Source: Abditibacteriota bacterium (GTDB lineage Bacteria; Armatimonadota; UBA5829). From it: 64,000 nucleotides of DNA. This document shows positions 30,564 through 37,232 of this stretch, piece by piece. The position numbers and the translations under genes were made by a program. A model generated the notes under the pieces. The model saw only the letters and a program-made list of their open reading frames with translations, was not told the DNA's origin and searched no databases. Position 1 is the stretch's first letter; every line of letters begins with the position of its first letter. The stretch lies in NCBI GenBank assembly GCA_017552965.1, contig JAFZNQ010000052.1, positions 1-64,000 of the forward strand, written 5' to 3'.

Positions 30564-32806
30564 GACTGCGGCTGCTCCTCCCTATCCTGCTGGCCGTACT
30601 GACGGCCTGCGGAGCCACGGCCGGGGATATGACCTACGTGCTGGTGACCTTCAGAGACACTCCCCTGGGGGTCATCAACGCCGAGAAGACCGGCGATTTT
30701 GCCGAGCTGACAGCCAGATCCGCCACGGGCCTGATGAACAGCCGCACCGCAGGCAGGACCTGCTTTCAGAACGTGGCTGCCACCATCGCCGCCGGCAGGA
30801 GGGTCAGCGTGTATCCGGAGAAGAGCAAGCCGGCCCCCATCGAATACTATCTGAAGACCCCTCCCGTATCCCCTGCTGCCCTGGCGGGCCATCCCTATTT
30901 TTCCAGCGGCTGCATAGCCGAGCAAAACGAACGGCTGCTGGGGGAGGCCGCGGACGGAATGTATCTCAGAGCCACCGGCAGGCCTATCCCTCCGGGAGCC
31001 ATGGTGAACCCGGGAGCGGAACGGCTGGCCCGCACTGAGCAGAGCATAGACCCGGCGGCGCAGCCCGGGCTCCTGGCGGACACGCTGCAGGACGGAGGCG
31101 TGAAGATCGCTCTCTACGGCTGCAGCAGCTTTGACGGCCGCGGGCCATATGCCCGGCTGCCCTACCGGCCCTCCTATCTGCTGGGCTGCGGTTCCGACGG
31201 CCTGGTCACGGGAGAACACAGCGACTGCCTGAGCGCGGACAGACAGGGCCCCCTGGGCCTGACCACCGATTATGACGACATAGTCGCCCGGGTGTCCCGG
31301 GCCCGGGGAACGACCTTTGTGGTGGTGGAGGCCGGAGACCTGCTGCGGCTGACCGCCGAAAAGAGCCTGTACAGCCCCGGCAGATACAAGGTCGCCCTGA
31401 CGAAGACCCGCCGCAGGCTCTACGATTTTTTGGCGGACCTGGACCGGGCTCTGAGGGGATCGGGAAATACCTACAGGGTGTGCGCCCTTTCCCTGGAGCA
31501 GTCGGGCCAGACCGGAGCCCTGCTCCCGGTGCTCATATACGGCTCGGACATCAAATCTGAATGCCTGCTCACCTCCCGGAGCACCAAGCGGCCCGGCATC
31601 ATAGCCTGCGTGGACGTGACTCAGGACGTCTTTTCGTTTTTCGGCATAGACTGCCCCACCGCGGGCTTTGCTCCGGAAGTATGCCCCGGGGACGCGGACA
31701 CCCTGACCAAAGAGGCCAACAGGATGCTGCTGACCTACAGGGCCCGGCCCACGGTGGTGATCATATTCGTGACCCTGACGGGCATATGCGCCCTCAGCCT
31801 GCTCACGTGCCTGATATTTTACCGGCGGCTGCCGGAGCAGATAAGGAGCCTGGTCAAGACCCTCACCATAGCGGTGATGCTCATACCCCTCGGGGTGTTC
31901 GTGTCGCCTGCCCTGAACGTCTATTCCCTGGAGAAGACGGGCCTCTTTTACCTGCTCTTTGCCCTGGCAGGCAGCCTGCTGCTGAGACGGCTGTCCACGG
32001 ACAAGATCATCCTCACGGTGTGCTCCGTCACCTCCCTGGTCATCATGGCCGACACTCTCACGGGCTCCTGGCTCAGCAAGCGGAGCCTGCTGAGCTATGA
32101 CCCCATGGTGGGAGCCAGATTTTACGGCCTGGGCAACGAATACGCGGGGATACTGCTGGCCTGCAGCATGCTGACCATCTATATGCTGTGGCAGCGTTTT
32201 GCCCGGGTCCGGGCCTTTGCGGTGCCGGTGGCTGCGGCGGCCCTGGCGGTGATAATGACCATAGGCCTGCCCGGGGCGGGGACCAATTTCGGAGGCATGG
32301 TGGCGGCCATACTGGGCTTTGCCTGCGCCGGCGTCATGTCCGTGTCCCTGAAGCCCGACCTGAAGACTGTCATAGGAGGCGTCATCTGCGCCCTGGCGCT
32401 GGTGCCCCTGATGATATATCTCAACGTACAGGACCCCCAGAGCCACATAGGCAGGTTTTTCAGCGTGGCCATGCAGGGCGACAGCGCCTTGGTGCTGACC
32501 ACCGTCACCCGCAAGCTGGCCATGAACATCACCCTCATTCAGGCCTCCCGCTGGGTGTGGGTGCTGATCAGCTGTCTGGTGTTTCTCATAGTCATACTCT
32601 TCAACCCCAGAGGCCTCACCCGGCAGCTCTTTGACGGCCGCCGCATACTGAACGCGGGCTTTTGCGGCCTCATCTTCGGCCTCACCGTGGGCTTTGCGGT
32701 GAACGACTCGGGAGTGGTGATGATGGCCACAGGCATCATGTATCTCACCTACGCCCTGGCCCTGCTGCTGCTGAAGACAGCCGAAGAGGAAGCCCCCGGG
32801 GCCTGA
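30560..32806 (+). CDS. Large membrane protein with exported N-terminal domain, unknown function
   Basis: 748 residues. The N-terminus is signal-like (MRLRLLLPILLAVLTACG; the LTAC motif could be a lipobox). An extracytoplasmic domain of about 375 residues follows, then about ten transmembrane helices from residue 395 on. A conserved-looking loop YDPMVGARFYGLGNEYAGIL lies near 510. The N-terminal domain has hints of an alkaline-phosphatase-superfamily fold (TYVLVTFRDTPLG at the start, a later YDDIVARVSR), but I cannot identify catalytic residues. It is coupled to the DUF1385 gene by a 4-bp overlap, so the pair may form one envelope system. I do not recognise it beyond that. Confidence 0.7.
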   Translation: MRLRLLLPILLAVLTACGATAGDMTYVLVTFRDTPLGVINAEKTGDFAELTARSATGLMNSRTAGRTCFQNVAATIAAGRRVSVYPEKSKPAPIEYYLKTPPVSPAALAGHPYFSSGCIAEQNERLLGEAADGMYLRATGRPIPPGAMVNPGAERLARTEQSIDPAAQPGLLADTLQDGGVKIALYGCSSFDGRGPYARLPYRPSYLLGCGSDGLVTGEHSDCLSADRQGPLGLTTDYDDIVARVSRARGTTFVVVEAGDLLRLTAEKSLYSPGRYKVALTKTRRRLYDFLADLDRALRGSGNTYRVCALSLEQSGQTGALLPVLIYGSDIKSECLLTSRSTKRPGIIACVDVTQDVFSFFGIDCPTAGFAPEVCPGDADTLTKEANRMLLTYRARPTVVIIFVTLTGICALSLLTCLIFYRRLPEQIRSLVKTLTIAVMLIPLGVFVSPALNVYSLEKTGLFYLLFALAGSLLLRRLSTDKIILTVCSVTSLVIMADTLTGSWLSKRSLLSYDPMVGARFYGLGNEYAGILLACSMLTIYMLWQRFARVRAFAVPVAAAALAVIMTIGLPGAGTNFGGMVAAILGFACAGVMSVSLKPDLKTVIGGVICALALVPLMIYLNVQDPQSHIGRFFSVAMQGDSALVLTTVTRKLAMNITLIQASRWVWVLISCLVFLIVILFNPRGLTRQLFDGRRILNAGFCGLIFGLTVGFAVNDSGVVMMATGIMYLTYALALLLLKTAEEEAPGA

Positions 32807-32813
32807 CCAACGC

Positions 32814-32851
32814 AAAAAAAGAGCGGAAAGCCGTGCGCTTTCCGCTTTTTT
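32814..32851. terminator. Bidirectional terminator shared by the membrane-protein gene and tRNA-Thr
   Basis: Stem AGCGGAAAGC (32822-32831) / GCTTTCCGCT (32837-32846), with an A-run on one side and a T-run on the other. It serves two convergent transcripts. Confidence 0.82.
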
Positions 32852-32925
32852 GGAGCCCAGAACGAGATTCGAACCCGTGACCTCCTCATTACCAATGAGG
32901 TGCGCTACCACTGCGCCATCTGGGC
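32851..32925 (-). tRNA. tRNA-Thr (GGU)
   Basis: 75 nt including an encoded CCA. Acceptor GCCCAGA, anticodon stem CTCAT / ATGAG, loop TGGTA with anticodon GGT (threonine), T-loop GGTTCGAATC. Third of three tRNAs in the unit. Confidence 0.94.
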
Positions 32926-32953
32926 AAAACAAGGCGCCTGCAGGCGCCTTATA

Positions 32954-33038
32954 TGGTGGAGAGTGTTGGATTTGAACCAACGTAGGCGTTGCCAACAGAT
33001 TTACAGTCTGCCCCCTTTAACCACTCGGGCAACTCTCC
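32954..33038 (-). tRNA. tRNA-Tyr (GUA)
   Basis: 85 nt with a long variable arm and encoded CCA. The anticodon loop CTGTAAA gives GTA (tyrosine). Acceptor GGAGAGT / ACTCTCC. Confidence 0.94.
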
Positions 33039-33045
33039 ATATCAC

Positions 33046-33121
33046 TGGAGCCGACGATGGGACTCGAACCCGCAACCTGAGGTTTACAAAACCCCTGCTC
33101 TGCCAATTGAGCTACATCGGC
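33046..33121 (-). tRNA. tRNA-Thr (UGU)
   Basis: 76 nt with encoded CCA. Acceptor GCCGATG / CGTCGGC (one wobble pair), anticodon loop TTTGTAA giving TGT (threonine), T-arm GGGTTCGAGTCCC. First in the three-tRNA unit, directly after a full-consensus promoter. Confidence 0.94.
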
Positions 33122-33153
33122 AGGTCACAGCCACACCGTGTCTGACAATATAT

Positions 33154-33182
33154 ATTATACCCTATCCGTTTTTTCTTGTCAA
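33154..33182 (-). promoter_or_regulatory. Promoter of the Thr-Tyr-Thr tRNA unit, full consensus
   Basis: TTGACA, 17 bp, TATAAT on the minus strand; both hexamers are exact. Confidence 0.88.
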
Positions 33183-33265
33183 GCGATAAGGAGGGCTTTT
33201 TCAAAATACTTGCCGGGGGCTCCGGGCCGGGCCCGCCGGCGGTGGACTTTTTGGCAGGTTTGATA

Positions 33266-33284
33266 TATAATATATCTGTATAAT
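33266..33284 (+). promoter_or_regulatory. Possible -10 boxes of the aminotransferase gene
   Basis: Two TATAAT boxes (33266-33271 and 33279-33284). The first has a weak TGGACT 17 bp upstream. Confidence 0.4.
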
Positions 33285-33304
33285 CTTGAAAAAGGAGCCC
33301 CGAC

Positions 33305-34477
33305 TTGGAAAGAGCAAAAAGACTTGAGACCATCCCCCCCTATCTCTTCGGTGAGATCTCGCGAATGAAAGCAAAGGCCATCGCAGAAGGCAAGGACCTG
33401 ATCGACCTGGGCATAGGCGACCCCGATCTGCCCACCCCGGCGCCCATCATCGACGCCCTTTGCGAGGCGGCCCGGAACCCTGTGACCCACCGCTACGACG
33501 AGACCGAGGCGGGCTGGCCCGACTTTCTCGCCGCCGTGCAGAGATACTACCGGAGACGCTTTGGCGTGGAAATAGACACCGGCTCCGAGGCTATGCTGCT
33601 CATAGGCTCCAAGGACGGACTGGCCCACGTGGTGTGGGCTATGGTGGACCCGGGCGACGTGGTGCTGTGCCCCGACCCCGGCTACACGGTGGTGAAGGTC
33701 AACTCCATGATGGCAGGCGCCGAGATCTACAGCATGCCCCTGCTGGAGGAGAACGGCTTCCTCCCCGACTTTGACGCCATTCCCGGGGACGTGGCCCGGC
33801 GGGCCAAGCTCATGTATCTCAACTATCCCAACAACCCCACCGGCGCCGTGTGCGACCCGGCCTTCTATCAGAAGGCGGTGGACTTTGCCCGCAAGTATGA
33901 CGTGGCGGTGGTCAGCGACATAGCCTACGCCGAGGTGACCTACGACGGCTACGAGGCCCCCTCCATGCTGCAGTGCGAAGGCGCCAAGGACGTGGTGATA
34001 GAGCTGCACTCCCTGTCCAAGACCTACAACATGACCGGCTGGCGCATAGGCTTTGCCGCCGGCGCCCCCCAGCTCATAGCAGCCCTGAACAAGCTGAAGA
34101 GCAACATGGACTCCAGGCAGTTCCCCGCCATCGATATAGCGGCTGCCTACGCCCTGGACCACGTGACCAACAGTGAGACCCTGGCCGTGTACAAAGAGAG
34201 ACGGGACATACTGGTCAAGGGCCTCAGAGACCTGGGCTGGAACGTGCCCTGCCCCAAGGGCTCCCTCTACGTGTGGGCCCGGGTGCCCGAGGGCTACACC
34301 TCCGCCGACTTTGTCAAAAAGCTGCTGACCGAGGCCGGCGTGCTGGTGATACCCGGCAACGGCTACGGACCTCACGGGGAAGGCTACGTGAGAATGTCCC
34401 TGACGGTGGCGGGCGACGTACACGGCAGCCTGATCAAAGAGTTCATACGACGCATCAAAGCCGCCGGCATATTCTGA
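33305..34477 (+). CDS. dapL: LL-diaminopimelate aminotransferase-type PLP enzyme
   Basis: 390 residues, class I/II aminotransferase. The PLP lysine is K239 in SLSKTYNMTGWRIGF, the substrate-binding NYPNNPTG is near 173, and DPGYTVV near 124. The start (ERAKRLETIPPYLFGEISRMK) and overall pattern match LL-diaminopimelate aminotransferase, which converts tetrahydrodipicolinate to LL-DAP for lysine and peptidoglycan. A related aspartate or other aminotransferase is the alternative; no other dap gene is in the window. The start is TTG 33305 with AAGGAG about 8 nt upstream; no better start exists. Confidence 0.82.
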   Translation: MERAKRLETIPPYLFGEISRMKAKAIAEGKDLIDLGIGDPDLPTPAPIIDALCEAARNPVTHRYDETEAGWPDFLAAVQRYYRRRFGVEIDTGSEAMLLIGSKDGLAHVVWAMVDPGDVVLCPDPGYTVVKVNSMMAGAEIYSMPLLEENGFLPDFDAIPGDVARRAKLMYLNYPNNPTGAVCDPAFYQKAVDFARKYDVAVVSDIAYAEVTYDGYEAPSMLQCEGAKDVVIELHSLSKTYNMTGWRIGFAAGAPQLIAALNKLKSNMDSRQFPAIDIAAAYALDHVTNSETLAVYKERRDILVKGLRDLGWNVPCPKGSLYVWARVPEGYTSADFVKKLLTEAGVLVIPGNGYGPHGEGYVRMSLTVAGDVHGSLIKEFIRRIKAAGIF

Positions 34478-34486
34478 CGAGGACCT

Positions 34487-34516
34487 TATCCCCGGAGGCA
34501 GGCGCCTTCGGGGATA
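34487..34516 (+). terminator. Strong hairpin before the 358-residue protein gene
   Basis: 13-bp stem (one wobble) TATCCCCGGAGGC / GCCTTCGGGGATA around AGGC, 12 bp before the next start codon. No T-run. The only ribosome-site-like bases (GGGGA) are in its right arm. Confidence 0.55.
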
Positions 34517-34527
34517 TATGATACACT

Positions 34528-35604
34528 ATGGCAGACGACATCGAGATCTATCACCACTACGACAAAATAGCCCTGTACACCTATGCCGACGAAACGGCCT
34601 GGGAGTTCTGCTCCACCATGGGCTGCCACCTGGCCGGCACGACGGAGCCCTCCCCGGAAGACTGGCTGAAGGTGATCGGCATTGCAGACGAAGGACTGGA
34701 GAAATACTATGACCACGAGGACCTGGAAGAAGTGCGCATACTGCTGCGGCACGTGGCCCGGGCCGAAAGAGGCTTTTTGCTGAAAAGGCCCGTCCCGGGC
34801 ATGACCGACACCGAGCTCACGGGAGCCCTGGCCGCCGGCGAGACCGGCGAAGAGGAAGTGATGGACGCCCTGGGCAGCGCCTTCGAGCCGGACGTGAATC
34901 TGGACTACTTTCTGCTGCTCACCGACGGCGTATCCGCAGAGGACAAAGACAAGGCCCTGCGGCGGGCCAAAACCTGCGCGAGGCTGGCCAAGTATTACTT
35001 TGGCGAAGACGCCATATACAACGACATCCTCGCCGCCTACGGCACCTGCCTCATATATCTGGGCAACGTCAAAAAGGCCACGGCTATGTTTGACACCATC
35101 TTTGAGGGAGACGAGATGAACCTGAGGAGCATGGTGGCCGTCTGCGACGCTCTGGAAAAGACGGAGCACAGTGAGCTGTACAAAAAGTATATGAGAGAAG
35201 CCATCAATACCGCCATGGCTCTGGAAAACGAGGAGATAGCGGCAGGTCTCATCGACATATTCACCTCCGTATTTCCCGACGAGAACGCCGAAGACTTTTT
35301 CCCCGACGTGCAGACCATGACGGAGATCATGGAAATGCGCTCTCCGGACGTGCAAAAGACCATCTGGAACAACGTGCAGGAGATGCACCCCCGGGATATG
35401 GAACGCCTCATAGAGGAGGAAGGCACGGCGGAGGAGCTGGACAGGCTGTTTGAGCACATCACCTGCCACGTGCGGATATGCTCCATGATCGCCGCCAAAA
35501 CGGAGCCCGTGTACAGCGACTATCTGGAGCTCGCCAAGACAGAGGCCTCCGAGCACAAGCGGCTCCACACCCTGATAGAAAAATACAGGGACCGGCTGAA
35601 GTAA
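34528..35604 (+). CDS. Unrecognised acidic helical protein
   Basis: 358 residues, strongly acidic, predicted mostly alpha-helical with a TPR-like feel in the middle (ILAAYGTCLIYLGNVKKATAMFDTIFEGDEM). No signal peptide or transmembrane segment, so probably cytoplasmic. I do not recognise a family. Codon use and composition match the neighbours, and a good terminator follows, which supports a real gene. It is 50 bp behind the aminotransferase gene with a hairpin between them, and has no ordinary ribosome site. Confidence 0.65.
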   Translation: MADDIEIYHHYDKIALYTYADETAWEFCSTMGCHLAGTTEPSPEDWLKVIGIADEGLEKYYDHEDLEEVRILLRHVARAERGFLLKRPVPGMTDTELTGALAAGETGEEEVMDALGSAFEPDVNLDYFLLLTDGVSAEDKDKALRRAKTCARLAKYYFGEDAIYNDILAAYGTCLIYLGNVKKATAMFDTIFEGDEMNLRSMVAVCDALEKTEHSELYKKYMREAINTAMALENEEIAAGLIDIFTSVFPDENAEDFFPDVQTMTEIMEMRSPDVQKTIWNNVQEMHPRDMERLIEEEGTAEELDRLFEHITCHVRICSMIAAKTEPVYSDYLELAKTEASEHKRLHTLIEKYRDRLK

Positions 35605-35608
35605 GCCC

Positions 35609-35642
35609 TGCGCAGGCAGCAAGCCTGCGCATTCTTTTTTTT
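35609..35642 (+). terminator. Terminator after the 358-residue protein gene
   Basis: Perfect stem TGCGCAGGC (35609-35617) / GCCTGCGCA (35623-35631) followed by TTC and eight T residues. Confidence 0.88.
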
Positions 35643-35875
35643 GTCATCCCCGCGTCTATCCCCGATAGCGCGCGGGCGCGCTGCGGCAAGCGCAGCGCCC
35701 CCGCGTCATCTCGGCGGCCGATCCAGACGTCATCTCGGCGGTTTTCCCCCAGGGAAAACCGGTAATTCGGGGCCCCCACGAATAAAGGTATTCGTGGGGT
35801 GAATAAGATATCCCCTTCAAACTGTCGGAAAGGCCACGGCACAGCATCATATTCACCGCCGGGAGAAAGTCTGTT

Positions 35876-35982
35876 TTGTCCCGTTGGGCCGGTCCGCAGC
35901 CGGGGCTCGCGGTTCTGTTGCAGGGGATTTCTTACCGCCTCTTACAGAGGCGCCGAAATGACGTTGTGTTTGAACGGGACAA
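35876..35982. repeat. MITE-like element copy A
   Basis: 107 bp bounded by TTGTCCCGTT (35876-35885) and its exact inverse AACGGGACAA (35973-35982). Its first 37 bp are identical to copy B. Non-coding. Confidence 0.72.
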
Positions 35983-36042
35983 GAGGCGGCTGGTGGGAGG
36001 GACCGTATCGCGGGGCAGACAAGAGGTGTAGTCGAGCGCTTT

Positions 36043-36159
36043 TTGTCCCGTTGGGCCGGTCCGCAGCCGGGGCTCGCGGTTCTTTCTCAGGGGATCTCTT
36101 ACCGGTGAGGGCTTACGGAGCCCTCACCGCCGGGATGACGTCATTATTGAACGGGACAA
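36043..36159. repeat. MITE-like element copy B
   Basis: 117 bp bounded by the same perfect 10-bp terminal inverted repeats (36043-36052, 36150-36159). The right part contains TGAGGGC / GCCCTCA hairpin arms as in copy C at 4.5 kb. Confidence 0.72.
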
Positions 36160-36203
36160 GAGAGACGCCGGGATGACGTCATTATCGAACGGGACAAGAG
36201 AGG
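36128..36203. repeat. 38-bp tandem duplication of the element's right end
   Basis: Two copies of a unit that starts GCCGGGATGACGTCATTAT and includes AACGGGACAA, with one base difference. It repeats the right terminal repeat at 36188-36197. Confidence 0.8.
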
Positions 36204-36305
36204 CCCGAAATGACGCGTAATGATCGGCGCGCTGCCGGGGCGCATTTGATTTTTGGCGGCATATATGTTATTATTATTTATGCATCTATTTCATTGGGAT
36301 CGGGC

Positions 36306-37232
36306 ATGATAAAAAATACTATACTCGAAGCCATCGGGCGCACGCCCATCATCAGGCTTCAGCACACAGGGGACCCGGACGGGGCCGAGATACTGGTCAA
36401 ATTTGAGGGTCTGAACGTAGGCGGCTCCATCAAGACACGCACGGCTTACGCCATGATATGCGACGCGGAGCGGCGGGGCATCATCGGACCGGACACCGTC
36501 ATCGTGGAGCCCACCTCGGGCAATCAGGGGATCGGTCTGGCTCTGGTGGGCGCTGTCAGAGGCTACAGGGTAAAGATCATCATGCCCGACTCCGTCAGCG
36601 TGGAGCGCCGCAAGCTGGTGGAGCACTACGGCGCCGAGGTGATCCTGGTCCACGACGCGGGGAGCATAGGCGAGTGCATCGACGAATGCGTGCGTCTGGC
36701 CCTGGCCATGCGGGATGAGGACCCCCGGGTGTTCGTGCCCCAGCAATTCGAAAATCCTGCCAACACCGACATCCAGCGCAGTGTCACCGCCCGGGAGATA
36801 CTGGAGGACGTAGGCGGGCCCATCCACGGCTTCTGCTCCGGCATAGGCACCGGCGGCACCATCACGGGCATCGGCGAGGCCCTGAAGGCGGCCAATCCCC
36901 ACATCACCATCTGGGCGGTGGAGCCCGAAAACGCGGCCATCCTCTCCGGAGGCTCCATAGGCACCCACGTGCAGATGGGTATAGGCGACGGCCTCATACC
37001 CCCTATCCTCAACACGTCCATCTATGACGACGTGTGCATCATCAAAGACGAAGAAGCCATCCGCATATCCAAGGAACTGGCCAGCCGGGAAGGCATTCTG
37101 TGCGGCATCAGCAGCGGCACCAACGTGGCCGCCGCCATCAAGCTGGCCCGCCGGCTGGGCAAGGGCAAGACCGTGGTCACGGTGCTGCCCGACACTGCCG
37201 AGCGCTACTTCTCCACTCCCCTCTTCGACTGA
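36306..37232 (+). CDS. cysK: Cysteine synthase family PLP enzyme
   Basis: 308 residues, the normal length. It should make cysteine from O-acetylserine and sulfide. The start MIKNTILEAIGRTPIIRLQH is typical. The PLP lysine is K43 (NVGGSIKTR), the substrate loop is PTSGNQGIGLA (usually SGNTG), and the phosphate-binding loop is GIGTGGTITG. The Gln in the substrate loop and Thr after the lysine (usually KDR) differ from classical CysK, so a related beta-replacing enzyme is possible. ATG 36306 is preceded by a weak GGGATCGGG site. Its last 28 bp overlap the 3' end of the opposite-strand GH172 gene. Confidence 0.88.
   Translation: MIKNTILEAIGRTPIIRLQHTGDPDGAEILVKFEGLNVGGSIKTRTAYAMICDAERRGIIGPDTVIVEPTSGNQGIGLALVGAVRGYRVKIIMPDSVSVERRKLVEHYGAEVILVHDAGSIGECIDECVRLALAMRDEDPRVFVPQQFENPANTDIQRSVTAREILEDVGGPIHGFCSGIGTGGTITGIGEALKAANPHITIWAVEPENAAILSGGSIGTHVQMGIGDGLIPPILNTSIYDDVCIIKDEEAIRISKELASREGILCGISSGTNVAAAIKLARRLGKGKTVVTVLPDTAERYFSTPLFD

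Larger units (their letters stand above)
35643..36305. other. Intergenic palindromic-repeat cluster
   Basis: About 660 bp without a supportable gene. It holds a perfect hairpin (CCCCACGAATA 35774-35784 / TATTCGTGGGG 35789-35799), repeated GTCATCTCGGCGG segments near 35705 and 35730, two elements with TTGTCCCGTT/AACGGGACAA ends, and a 38-bp tandem duplication. A segment near 35999-36015 resembles, inverted, one near 8085-8098, which links it to the cluster after the LRR gene. Confidence 0.65.

Noticed and set aside
35459-36176. Short open frames across the second repeat cluster
   Set aside because: Composed of dispersed repeat sequence, no ribosome sites and no family similarity.
36210-36305. 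N-terminal extension of the cysteine synthase
   Set aside because: The extra 32 residues lie over repeat DNA and lack family similarity; ATG 36306 begins the conserved sequence.
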